Translations under genes and position numbers: made by a program | Notes under the pieces: generated by a model | What the model was told of the DNA's origin: nothing | The model's database searches: none | What the model saw: only the letters and a program-made list of their open reading frames with translations | Shown: positions 16,809 through 26,000 of the stretch, one piece after another | How the letters are laid out: every line of letters begins with the position of its first letter | Numbering within the stretch: position 1 is the stretch's first letter | Assembly: GCA_050251715.1 (NCBI GenBank) | Contig: JBFWMG010000006.1 | Coordinates: 92,854 to 156,853, forward strand | Direction: 5' to 3' | DNA length: 64,000 nt | Source: JBFWMG01 sp050251715 | GTDB taxonomy: Bacteria; Desulfobacterota; Desulfovibrionia; Desulfovibrionales; Desulfovibrionaceae

Positions 16809-17820
16809 TACCGCCTCCCCCGACGGGGCGCGCTCCCGCGCCCCCGTCCGCTGCCGGACGCGGGGCCACGGGGCGCACGGTCACGGGCTGCCCCGGCTTC
16901 AGCGTCTCGGCCTCGGCCGGATCCACGGGCCTGGCCTCCACCAGGAAGACCAGCTTGGCCCGGGTCTGCACGGAGTAGATCACAGGCGGCGTGTATTCCG
17001 CCTCGTCCGCCACGTAGGACACCCGGCAGCGCAGCGGCCTTTCCACGCCGTCCATGGCCACGTCCACGGCCAGGCCCACGCGTACCGAGGCAACGGCCTT
17101 CTCGGGCACGTAAAACCGCACCAGGCGGTTGCCCGGCGGCAGCAGCACCACCACCGGCCCGCCGGCCGGCACCCATTCGCCCACCTCGCGCACGGTGTCG
17201 AAGACCAGCCCCGCGCTGGGCGCGACCCGGACCTTGCGGTCGAACTGCCACTGCGCCTGCTCCAGGCGCGAACGCACCGCGTCCACCTGCGCCTCGGCGG
17301 CCTTGATCTCGTCCTCGCGGCCACCCAGCCGGGCCGTGGCCAGATCGGCCCGCATGCGCCGCACCTGCTGCGTGGCGGTGTCATATTCGGCCTTGGCCTG
17401 GTCCAGTTCCTCGGCGGAAATGGTCCGTGCGGCATAGAGCGCCTCCCGCCGCCGGAACTCGGACTCGGCCAGCCGCGCCGAGGCGCGCGCCGTCTTGAGC
17501 TGCGCCTCTATCGACGCCACCTCGGTCGGCCTGCTCCCCTTGCGCAGATTCGCCAACGTGTTCTCCACCTGGCGCAGGTTGCCGCGCGCCTCCTCCAGCC
17601 CCGCGCGCTCATACTCGCGCTCCAGGGCGAACAGCGGCGCTCCCGCCGCCACCCGATCCCCGCGCGCCACGGCCAGGTCGAGCAACTCGCCCGCAAGAGG
17701 CGCGCCCACGTACACATAGTCGCCCTCCACATAGCCCTGCCACGAGCCGTCGCCGCCCGTGCCGCACCCGGCCAGCACGCACGCGAGAAACGCCAACGCC
17801 ATCCATATGCTACGCCGCAT
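16801..17820 (-). CDS. HlyD/EmrA-type adaptor lipoprotein
   Basis: This 339-residue membrane-fusion (periplasmic adaptor) protein links the ABC exporter to the outer membrane. The N-terminus MRRSIWMALAFLACVLAGC is a lipoprotein signal with lipobox Cys19. A biotinyl-lipoyl half-motif (GYVEGDYVYVGAPLAGELLD) is followed by a long coiled-coil hairpin (about residues 70-210, e.g. LEEARGNLRQVENTLANLRK). A beta-barrel region follows with FDTVREVGEWVPAGGPVVVL. The ATG at 17820 has GGAGG eight bases upstream and lies within the last codons of tetR (11-bp overlap). It resembles the YbhG/YhiI adaptors of YbhFSR-like pumps. Confidence 0.9.
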   Translation of the reverse strand: MRRSIWMALAFLACVLAGCGTGGDGSWQGYVEGDYVYVGAPLAGELLDLAVARGDRVAAGAPLFALEREYERAGLEEARGNLRQVENTLANLRKGSRPTEVASIEAQLKTARASARLAESEFRRREALYAARTISAEELDQAKAEYDTATQQVRRMRADLATARLGGREDEIKAAEAQVDAVRSRLEQAQWQFDRKVRVAPSAGLVFDTVREVGEWVPAGGPVVVLLPPGNRLVRFYVPEKAVASVRVGLAVDVAMDGVERPLRCRVSYVADEAEYTPPVIYSVQTRAKLVFLVEARPVDPAEAETLKPGQPVTVRPVAPRPAADGGAGARPVGGGGNG

Positions 17821-18421
17821 GGCCAGATCCTCCGCGCGGCCGCGCCATGTCCTCGAACAGCCGCCAGTTGCGCTCGAACCGATCCTCCAAGGCATACGCC
17901 CCGCCGCTCAGATGATACAGCAACGCGGGCGGCACCACGGTCCCTATATACATATACACCAAATCCTCGGCATCCACATCGGCCCGGATCTGCCCAGCCG
18001 CCTGCCCCCGCCGCACCAGACCGGCCACCACCGCGCGATAGCGCGCCATGGCGCGCAAAATCTTGCCGGACCGCGCGGCGGTGCCGCCCTCCTCGGAAAA
18101 GACCAGCCGCAGCAGGCCGGGCTCGGCCACGATGAGCCGCATGTGAAAGCGGGCCACGCCCTCAATCGCCCGCAGGGCGTCCGCCTCCTCCCGCTCGGCC
18201 TCGCGCCCCCTGTGCACCAGCCTGGACACCACATGGTCCATGACCGCATCCATGAGGGATTCCTTGTTGCGAAAATGCCGGTACAGGGCGGACGGCACCA
18301 CGCCAACGGCCTCGGCCACGCCCTTGAGCGTCACGTTGGCCACGCCGTCCGCCGCCAGACGCAGGGCGGCCCACACGATCTGCTCCCGCCTTGTCCGCCC
18401 GTCCAGCCGTTGCTCCGCCAT
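17810..18421 (-). CDS. TetR-family repressor of the efflux operon
   Basis: This 203-residue regulator has a canonical TetR N-terminal helix-turn-helix (residues about 10-55: RREQIVWAALRLAADGVANV, then LKGVAEAVGVVPSALYRHFR). The C-terminal ligand-binding domain is helical. It is the first gene of the exporter operon and overlaps the adaptor gene. GGGAGG a few bases upstream of ATG 18421 supports the start. A perfect 26-bp palindrome lies 16 bp upstream of the start, between a likely -35 box and the gene. Autorepression relieved by an exported compound is the simplest model; the ligand is unknown. Confidence 0.92.
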   Translation of the reverse strand: MAEQRLDGRTRREQIVWAALRLAADGVANVTLKGVAEAVGVVPSALYRHFRNKESLMDAVMDHVVSRLVHRGREAEREEADALRAIEGVARFHMRLIVAEPGLLRLVFSEEGGTAARSGKILRAMARYRAVVAGLVRRGQAAGQIRADVDAEDLVYMYIGTVVPPALLYHLSGGAYALEDRFERNWRLFEDMARPRGGSGHAA

Positions 18422-18436
18422 CTCGCCTCCCTAAAG

Positions 18437-18462
18437 ATGTGAATGTGAATTCACATTCACAT
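18437..18462. promoter_or_regulatory. Perfect 26-bp palindromic operator of the TetR operon
   Basis: The half-site ATGTGAATGTGAA is followed directly by its exact reverse complement, giving 13 matched base pairs with no spacer. Each half contains a repeated GTGAAT pattern. The palindrome overlaps the expected -10 region of the tetR promoter, as would suit a repressor operator. Confidence 0.85.
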
Positions 18463-18481
18463 GCTTTCCCTGTCATGTCAA
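18453..18481 (-). promoter_or_regulatory. Probable tetR-operon promoter
   Basis: On the minus strand a perfect -35 box TTGACA (18476-18481) lies 17 bp upstream of GAATGT (18453-18458), which falls inside the palindrome and is a weak -10. The -35 match and operator overlap make this a plausible regulated promoter. Confidence 0.5.
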
Positions 18482-18770
18482 GAGGGCACGTCCTTGCACT
18501 GGGGGTGGGCGGCGGGCGAACCGGCACGCGCGTCGCCCACCCCAGGGGCGTGAGGAGGGAGTGCGACCCCGCAATTGCTAGCAGGGTCCAGGTCGCGACC
18601 CACTTCGTGCGGACAAAGAACGCGCCCGGAGCCTCACGCCAGGCGCCCCTGCCCCGCACCCGGCTCCCAAAAACGGCGGCAAGCCGTTTGTTTCCCGCCA
18701 GCCCGCCGCATGTGCCCAAACACATATCTTTCCCCTAGGCAAATGCGGCGAATTGGAGTTATAATATAGG
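18463..18770. other. Divergent intergenic region between TetR operon and a sensor kinase
   Basis: This stretch of about 310 bp carries no credible gene. The left end holds the tetR promoter. Near the right end a TATAAT (18760-18765) lies only five bases before the kinase ATG and lacks a good -35, so it may be chance. The middle shows nothing I can name. Confidence 0.4.
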
Positions 18771-20906
18771 ATGTCCCCATTGCTATGGGCCTCCCGGCTT
18801 CCTCTCTCCTGGCGATATTGCCTGCTCTTGACTGTGGCTGCGACAGCGTTGCTGTTTGCCGCGCTTGATCCCCCCTACAGGCATCATCTGCTGGCGGATC
18901 AGAAGATGGCCTTCGAACACCAGCTGCGCATCCACACCCGCAGCCTGACAAGCTCCATAGACAGCCGCTTCGCCCTGCTCCTGGGACTGGAGGCCTTTGC
19001 CCAATCCCACATGGACATCCCGGACCACATGCAGGCCACCTTCCCCGCCTTTGCCGCCAATCTGGCCCACAACGCCTCGGGCATCATCAATATGTCCATA
19101 GCGCCCAAGGGGGTGCAGTGGCTCGTCCATCCCCACAATCCCCGCGTGGTGGGACACGACCTGGTGCACGACACCCGGCCCATGGTGCGCGACGATGTCG
19201 CCCGCACCATCCGCACCGGCCGCGTGGCCTTGAGCGGCCCCTACCCGTTGCGGCAAGGGGGGGGGCTCGCCCTCATCGCACGCAAGGCGCTGTTCCGCGA
19301 CGACACATTCTGGGGGCTGGTCACCATGGTGCTCAGCGTACCGCACATGATCGAGGCGTCGGAATTGACCGCTGACGACAGCATCGCCTTTGCCCTGTCC
19401 AAACCGGGCGCCCCGTCTCCATTCTACACCCATGGCGACTTTCAGGCGGCCTGGGCCATCACCATCCCCCTCACGCTCGAGGAAGGCACCTGGGAACTGG
19501 CGTGCCACCCCACCGCCGGTTGGGAGGGATTGATCCATGACGACCTGGTGGCCGCACGGATCGCCGCCCTGCTCATCATAGCCCTGGCCGCGTCCCTTGC
19601 GGGCATGATTGCCGGCAGGCACCAAGATCTGACCTTTGCCGTGGCGGCGCGGACCGGTGAACTGACCGCCGCCAACGCCAGGCTGACACAGGAAATCGAC
19701 ACCCGCACACGGGCCGAGGCATCGCTTTCACAAAGCGAGGCGCGCTTCCGCCAACTCGTCGAAAGCATGACCGAGGTGTTCTGGATGCAGGATGTGGCAA
19801 CCGGCGCGTTCGTCTACATGAGCCCCGCGTTCGCAACGGTGTGGGGGATGCCTGTCCAGGCCGCCTTGGATGACCCGGAGGTCTGGCTCCAGGCCATCCA
19901 CCCCGACGACCGGGAAGGTATGGTGGCATGCATGGAACACGCCCGCACCTCTCCGGACAATGGCAGCCAGGCCATCACGTTCCGCATTGTCCGTCCCGAC
20001 GGCGAGATGCGGTGGGGCTCGGGCCACTGCGCGCCCGTGCGCATCCCCGGCCAGCCCATCCAATGCATCACCGGCATCGCCGAGGACATCACCGAACGCC
20101 GCAACGCCCAGGAACTGGCCGTGCAATCGGAAAAAATGCTTTCCCTTGGCCGCCTTGCCGCAGGCATGGCCCACGAGATCAACAATCCCCTGTGCATCAT
20201 CCTCCAAGGCTTGCAAACACTGGAGCGCCGCGTCTCGCCCGACCTGGCCACGAACATCGCCCTGGCCAACGAACAGGAAATCGACCTTGAGCAGGTCATG
20301 CGCTACCTGCGCGGCAGGGGCATTCCCCCCCTTATCGACAACATCCGCCAGGCAGGCCTGCGCGCCGCCGACATCATCGCCAACCTGACCAACTATTGCC
20401 GCTCGTCGAAAAGCGGCTTCGGCAACGTGGACATCAACGCCCTGGTGATCGACGCCCTGCACTATGCGACAGGCGAGCGGAACATCACCAAGGGATCACC
20501 GCCCAACGTGCGGGTGACCAAAAACCTTGCCCCGGACCTCTGTCCCGTACGGTGCGACAAGCACGAAATACACCAGGTTCTCATAACCCTGTGCCTCTAC
20601 GCGCTGCATGCGCTTGACGGCAATACCAACGATCCGAGGCTCACGGTCACCTCCCGCCAGGACAACGGCAACGCCGTCCTCTCCATTGCCGACAACGGCC
20701 CAGGCCTCGACGAGCAGCTCAAGACCACGGCATTCGAACCGTTCAACACCCTGCCCCGGCACGACGACGGCAAGGGACTCGGCCTGGCCACCGCCTATTT
20801 CATCGTCACCTTCCGCCATCAAGGCGTCTTTCAGATCGACTCCGCTCCCGGCGCGGGCACGACCTTCACCTTCTCCCTGCCCTGCGCGCCGCCGTCCGCC
20901 TCTTGA
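18771..20906 (+). CDS. Membrane sensor histidine kinase (CHASE-PAS-HisKA-HATPase)
   Basis: This 711-residue kinase has a transmembrane helix at about residues 15-32. A periplasmic CHASE-like domain follows (about 45-245; GVQWLVHPHNPRVVGHDLV). A second helix (AALLIIALAASLAGMIAG) leads to a PAS domain (about 325-445; FRQLVESMTEVFWMQDVATG). The HisKA box is GMAHEINNPLCIILQGLQTL and the HATPase domain has IADNGPGLDEQ and GKGLGLATAYF. No receiver is present and the next gene is an AraC regulator, so its partner is elsewhere. The start has GGAG twelve bases upstream, which is rather distant. Confidence 0.87.
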   Translation: MSPLLWASRLPLSWRYCLLLTVAATALLFAALDPPYRHHLLADQKMAFEHQLRIHTRSLTSSIDSRFALLLGLEAFAQSHMDIPDHMQATFPAFAANLAHNASGIINMSIAPKGVQWLVHPHNPRVVGHDLVHDTRPMVRDDVARTIRTGRVALSGPYPLRQGGGLALIARKALFRDDTFWGLVTMVLSVPHMIEASELTADDSIAFALSKPGAPSPFYTHGDFQAAWAITIPLTLEEGTWELACHPTAGWEGLIHDDLVAARIAALLIIALAASLAGMIAGRHQDLTFAVAARTGELTAANARLTQEIDTRTRAEASLSQSEARFRQLVESMTEVFWMQDVATGAFVYMSPAFATVWGMPVQAALDDPEVWLQAIHPDDREGMVACMEHARTSPDNGSQAITFRIVRPDGEMRWGSGHCAPVRIPGQPIQCITGIAEDITERRNAQELAVQSEKMLSLGRLAAGMAHEINNPLCIILQGLQTLERRVSPDLATNIALANEQEIDLEQVMRYLRGRGIPPLIDNIRQAGLRAADIIANLTNYCRSSKSGFGNVDINALVIDALHYATGERNITKGSPPNVRVTKNLAPDLCPVRCDKHEIHQVLITLCLYALHALDGNTNDPRLTVTSRQDNGNAVLSIADNGPGLDEQLKTTAFEPFNTLPRHDDGKGLGLATAYFIVTFRHQGVFQIDSAPGAGTTFTFSLPCAPPSAS

Positions 20907-20945
20907 CAGGCCCAGGCCCAGGACGCATCCTGGCGGCCACACACC

Positions 20946-21791
20946 ATGCCCATACACCCCGCCGCTCCCGACACCATCCGCTTCTGGCGCGACCCGCTCC
21001 TGCCGTATCTCGAGGCGCGCTATGCCGCCTATGCGGAGTGCACCCTCGCCCGGCACGCCCACGACCAGTATTCCGTGGCCTGCGTCATGGCCGGAGAGCG
21101 CCACTTCTTCTTCCGCAACGCCCAGCACGCCGTCGGTCCCGGCGACATCACCTGCATCGATCCCGGCGAGATACACGCCTGCGCACCCCGGTCCGACTCC
21201 GGCCTCACCTATTGCATGTACTACATAGAGGCGGACTGGTTCACCGCCTTTGCGGCCGAGGTCATCGGACCCGACAGCCACCCTCCGTCCTTCACCCGGA
21301 ACATCATCACCGCCCCCTCGCTGTTCAAGAACCTCGTGGCCCTCTATCCCTTTCTGGAAAAGCCCTCCTCGCGCCTGGAAAAGGAATCCCGCATCCGCAC
21401 CGCCCTTGCGCCCCTGGTGCGCTCCCACTGCGGCCAGCCCCGCCCGGCGCGCGCGCCGTCGCCCGCCACGGACCGCATCGAGCGCGTGCGCATCCACCTG
21501 CGCGGCAACCTCACGGAAAACGTCTCGCTGGAAACCCTGGCCACCCTGGCGGGCGTGAGCCCCTACCATCTGTTGCGCACCTTCAAGAAGGCCACGGGCC
21601 TTGCGCCGCACGCCTACCAGAACCAGCTGCGCATCACCCACGCCAAGAGCCTCATCGCCGCCGGCGTGCCGCTTTGCCAGGCGGCGCTGGAGGCCGGTTT
21701 TTCCGACCAATGCCATTTCGCCAAGATGTTCAAGCGGCATGTGGGCGCCACGCCCAGGCAGTACAAGATGGGCGGCGCGCCACGCGGCTAG
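20946..21791 (+). CDS. AraC-family transcriptional regulator
   Basis: This 281-residue regulator has an N-terminal cupin sensing domain (HAHDQYSVACVMAGERHFFF, GDITCIDPGEIHAC). A C-terminal pair of helix-turn-helix motifs follows (LETLATLAGVSPYHLLRTFK and CQAALEAGFSDQCHFAKMFK, ending GATPRQYK). It follows the sensor kinase by 39 bp and precedes an EamA exporter on the same strand, so control of that exporter is a reasonable inference, as for many AraC/exporter pairs. No clear ribosome-binding site marks ATG 20946. The TAG stop lies in the CTAG that opens a family-2 cloverleaf element. Confidence 0.9.
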   Translation: MPIHPAAPDTIRFWRDPLLPYLEARYAAYAECTLARHAHDQYSVACVMAGERHFFFRNAQHAVGPGDITCIDPGEIHACAPRSDSGLTYCMYYIEADWFTAFAAEVIGPDSHPPSFTRNIITAPSLFKNLVALYPFLEKPSSRLEKESRIRTALAPLVRSHCGQPRPARAPSPATDRIERVRIHLRGNLTENVSLETLATLAGVSPYHLLRTFKKATGLAPHAYQNQLRITHAKSLIAAGVPLCQAALEAGFSDQCHFAKMFKRHVGATPRQYKMGGAPRG

Positions 21792-21895
21792 TGTCGCGTC
21801 CTCAAAATGAGTGGATACGAATTTTGAGGATAGTAAATTAAAATATATTATTTTTTCCTTGAAGAACAAGGGCATGTTTTTCAAGGGCGCGACAC
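21788..21895 (+). repeat. Family-2 CTAG structured element, copy 1
   Basis: The outer stem GTGTCGCG (21791-21798) pairs with CGCGACAC (21888-21895). Inside are a perfect 10-bp hairpin TCCTCAAAAT/ATTTTGAGGA (21799-21830), an A+T-rich linker containing AAATATATTATTTT, and a 7-bp hairpin CCTTGAA/TTCAAGG (21857-21886). The left end is CTAG and supplies the AraC stop; the right end reads CGAG. A second copy is at 35676-35786. Confidence 0.7.
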
Positions 21896-22066
21896 GAGGA
21901 AACGGATGCGGAACACCTCGCCCGGCCAGGACGTTTCTCGCGGCGAGGCCGCTGAGAACCTGGGAAGGCACGGCCCCGGTCCGGCCCCGGCACAGCAATT
22001 CCGTACAAGACGCCACCCTCCCGATCTGCGATACCCGCCCCACATCGGACGAAAAGAGGGGACGGC

Positions 22067-22972
22067 ATGAACAGGCGGGACGCGGTGTTGACGTATGGAG
22101 CCCTGACGGGCGCAGTGGTGTTTTGGGGGTTGTCCTTCGTGGCCACCAAGATCGCCTTGCGCAGTTTTGACGTGGCGGGATTGCTGGGGGTGCGGTTCAC
22201 GGCCTCGGGCGTGTTGCTGCTGGGGTGGATGTGGTGGCGCGGCTTTCCGAAATTCAGCCGGGCGGAGCATGCCAAGCTGTTCGCCCTGGCCGTGTTCCAG
22301 CCCGGATTGTACTTCTTCTTCGAAACGATGGGCGTGAGCCACACCACGGCGTCCAAGGCGGGCCTGATCGTGGCGGCGGTGCCCATCGCCGTGCTGGCGC
22401 TGTCGGCGGCGCTGCGGCTCGAAAAGGCCACGCCCGTGGCGCTGGGCGGCATCGCCCTGTCCCTGGTGGGCATCTACTTCCTCATCACGGGCGGCGGCGA
22501 CGCGGCACTGCACGGCGGCTCGTTGCTGGGCGACCTGTTCATGTGCGGCGCCGTGGCGGCGGCGGCCGTGTACATGGTCATGGTGCGCAGGTTGAGCGCG
22601 CGCCATTCCACGGTGGACATCACCTGCATGCAGATGGTGTACGGCGCGGTGTTTTTCGTGCCGCTGCTGTTCACCAACGGCATGCCCGGCATGGCCTCGT
22701 TCAGCATGGAATCGCTGGGGGCGCTGGGCTATCTTGTCGTGTTGTGCAGCATCGGCGCGTTTCTGTTCTACAACTACGCCCTGGCCAAGGTGCCCGCGTC
22801 CCAGGCGTCGCTGGCCATCAACGGCGTGCCGGTGGTTACGGCGCTGGGCGCGTGGGTGATGCTGGGCGAGACCCTGACCCTGACGCAGGCGGCGGGCGGC
22901 GCGCTGGTGCTGTGCGCGGTGTGCATGACCAATATGCTGGCGGGCCGCGCCCCGGCCACGCAGACGGCCTGA
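22067..22972 (+). CDS. EamA/DMT-family exporter
   Basis: This 301-residue inner-membrane protein has ten predicted hydrophobic helices in two EamA repeats, as usual for drug/metabolite transporters. Examples are LTGAVVFWGLSFVATKIAL at the start, GLIVAAVPIAVLALSAAL, and KVPASQASLAINGVPVVTAL in the second repeat. GAGGGG at good spacing supports ATG 22067. The upstream AraC gene is the likely regulator. Substrate unknown; members of this family export amino acids or other small metabolites. Confidence 0.9.
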   Translation: MNRRDAVLTYGALTGAVVFWGLSFVATKIALRSFDVAGLLGVRFTASGVLLLGWMWWRGFPKFSRAEHAKLFALAVFQPGLYFFFETMGVSHTTASKAGLIVAAVPIAVLALSAALRLEKATPVALGGIALSLVGIYFLITGGGDAALHGGSLLGDLFMCGAVAAAAVYMVMVRRLSARHSTVDITCMQMVYGAVFFVPLLFTNGMPGMASFSMESLGALGYLVVLCSIGAFLFYNYALAKVPASQASLAINGVPVVTALGAWVMLGETLTLTQAAGGALVLCAVCMTNMLAGRAPATQTA

Positions 22973-23082
22973 CGCGCCCCGGTCCAGGGGACGCCACATG
23001 GGAAGGCAACCAAGGGGGGCGGCAAAGGAAAAGCGGTAACCGATGGACGGGCGCGGACTGAGGCAGGGAACGGCGGCGCGGA

Positions 23083-26000
23083 TCAGCCCCGGCTGGAACG
23101 GCGCCGGGCCTGCTCCATGAAGGCCTCCAGTTGCAGGCGCATGGTGGGCGACGGCGTGCCGTCAAAGGGAATGCTGATGCAGGGCACGTCCAGGCGCTGC
23201 GCCACGGTGCGCATGAGGGAGGTGACCACGGTGCCGGGCATGCAGCCAAAGGGCATGGCGTTGATGATGCCGCTTGCCCCGCGCCCGGCCATGTCGATGC
23301 TCTTGCCCACGCTGAGCACGGCCTCGCCCCGGAAGGAGTGGTGCAGCCAGGGCGCGGCGTTTTTGAGAATACGGCTGACCGGGGGATCGTGGATGGTCTT
23401 CAGGTAGCCGTGGCAGGTTGCCTCCAGGTCGGCGGCAATGGCGTGCTGCACCCGCGCCTTGAGATGGATGCCGCACATCCGCTTCAGGCTGCGGGCGGCA
23501 ATGGCGTTCTGCATGGCGCCCCAGTTCACGTAATGGACCCACTCGTCAATGGGCGCAAGCCACGCCTCGCCGCCCAGGGCTTCGACCTGGCGCACCAGAT
23601 CCTCGTTGGAAAAGCGGTTGGAGCGCACAAAAATCTCGCCCACGATGCCGATGAGCGGCTTGGACTCGCCCGTGCGCGGGATGGCCTCAAAATCCCGGCG
23701 CACGGCGCGCATGAGCGCCACCAGGGCGGAGCGGTCGCCGTTGGCCGCCACAAGCGCGCCGCGCACGCGGGCCAGGGCGTCGGCATACAGCGCGTCCGCC
23801 GCGCCGGGTTCGCGCTCAAAGGGGCGCGTCTCGTGCAGCAGCTTGGTGAGCAGGTCGATGGCCACCACGCCCTCCCATGACTTGCGGGCGTAGTCGGTGC
23901 CGATGATGCCGAGCTCCGCGTAAAAGGCCACGTCCTGCGAGGGCGAGAAGATGGGCACGCGGCCCAGGCCCACGCGGTCCATGATGAGGCGTTGCAGCAC
24001 GTTGTACTGGCCAAAGCGGCACGGCCCCACGCCGGAAAACATGAGGAAGGCGGCGCGGTCGGGCTCGAAATCCGGGGCGAGCGCCTTTTTCAGCATGTCG
24101 CCGGTGGTCACGGCAAAGGGGTAGCACTCCTTGCCAGTGACGTGCTTGCGGCCCAGGGCGATGGCCTCGGCGTCGGTGGGCGGCAGCACCTCGGCGGCCA
24201 CGCCGCAGATTTCGAACGCGGCGGCCAGGGCATGGGCGTGGTCGCACATGGACGGGATGTAGACGCGGCGATGGCGCTTTTTGGCGTCCAGGGCGAACGC
24301 GACGCGGTGGGTGATGGGCCCGTCGTCGTTGTCGTCGTTGCCCCCCGCGCCCGGCACGGCTGCGGGACTGGGCGTCGCGACCGTGGGATGAGGCGTCGCG
24401 ACTGTGGGATGAGGCGTCGCGACCGTGGGATGAGGCGTCGCGACTGTGGGATGAGGCGTCGCGACCGTGGGATGAGACGTCGCGACTGTGGGATGAGGCG
24501 TCGCGACCGTGGGATGAGGCGTTGCGGCCGTGGGATGGGGCGTTGACGCCTTGGCGCTGGCCGCGCGCATGGCCAGGCTGTCCAAAAAGGCCTCGCAGCG
24601 CGTGATGACGCCCGCGTCCGCACTGTGTTCGTCAATCTCCAGATGCAGATAGGGTTTGCCCCGCATCTCGCGGGTGACGAACTGGTGGATGAAGGAGTCC
24701 GGCCCGCAGGAAAAATTGCCGATGAACAGCGCCTCCAGGTCCGGATTGCCGCGCACCTGGCGGGCGGCGCGCAGGAGGCGCTGGCCGGAGCGCCAATACA
24801 TCTCGGGCCACGTGTCCTCCACGTCGCGGCCGGGCGGCAGTCCGGGCAGGAAATCCATGGGCAGGGCGGTCACGCCCAGGGTGGCCAGTTTTTTGGGAAT
24901 ATCCAGGTTGAGCCCGCTGTCGAACGCGTTATAGGCGCGGCCCATGACCACGAGCAACCTTTTGCCCGACGCAGCGGCCAACACCTCGCGGCCCTTGGCC
25001 TGGACCACGGCCTCGAACCGGGCCTGGGCGCGGCGCGCCTTGCGCAAGGCGCGGCCCATCTCGAACCCGCTCAAATTGAAGGCCGCAAAGGCGCGGCGCA
25101 GGGTGCGCAGCAGCGCGCCCCGGCTCATGGAGCGGCTCAGGACCGGGGCAATGATGCGGGTGTCCGGAAACGCGGCCCGTGCCTGGTAGGGGAAGCTCTG
25201 CGTGAGCGGACAGGCCTGTCCCGAGGCATAGGGGTCGCCCTTTTCCGCCATGTCCACGAAACTGGGCACAAAGACCGAGTGCACGTCCTGGCCGGCCAGC
25301 CACCGCACATGGCCCAGCGCGGCTTTGACCGGAAAACAGGTGTCGGCCATGGTGGCCTGCACGCCCTGGTGGATGACCGCCGCATTGGTTGGCGGCGAAA
25401 GCACCACCTCGAAGCCGAGGTACCACAACAGCGTGGCGAAATAGGGCAGGTAGTCGTGGAAAAAAAAGACGCGGGGCAGGCCGATGCGCCCGCGCAGCGC
25501 CCGGAACGGGCTGCGCTTGAACGCCGCCGCGCGCTCGTGGTGCGCCTCCTCCAGCATCTCGCGCCGCCAGGTGAAGAGGTCGAACGCTTCGCCGCCCGCC
25601 TGCCTGCGGATGTCGTACTTCTCGCAGCGGCCGCCATAGAAGAGCGTGGCGTCCTCGCCCTCCATGCTCACCCGGTTGATCTCGCAGCGGTTGTCGCATC
25701 CCTTGCACTCGAAGCTGGACAGGCCATAGCCGCGCTCCGCGACCGCGAATCCCTTGAAGGTGGTGGCGCCGCCCCGCGCGCGCATGTGGTCGCGGGCAAT
25801 GAGTCCCATGCCAATGGCGCCGGTCACGTCATGGTGCGGGGGCACGGTGATGCGGCGGCCCAAAAACTTTTCGAACGCGGCCACCACGGCCTTGTTGAAC
25901 GCCGTGCCGCCCTGGAAAAAGATGTTCCCGCCTATGCGGCGGCCCGCCACCACGCGGTTGATGTAGTTTTCCACAATGGAATAGGAGAGCCCGGCCAGCA

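Noticed and set aside
18760..18765. TATAAT as a leaderless promoter of the sensor kinase at 18771
   Set aside because: No matching -35 is seen and a GGAG exists upstream of the start, so chance is as likely.
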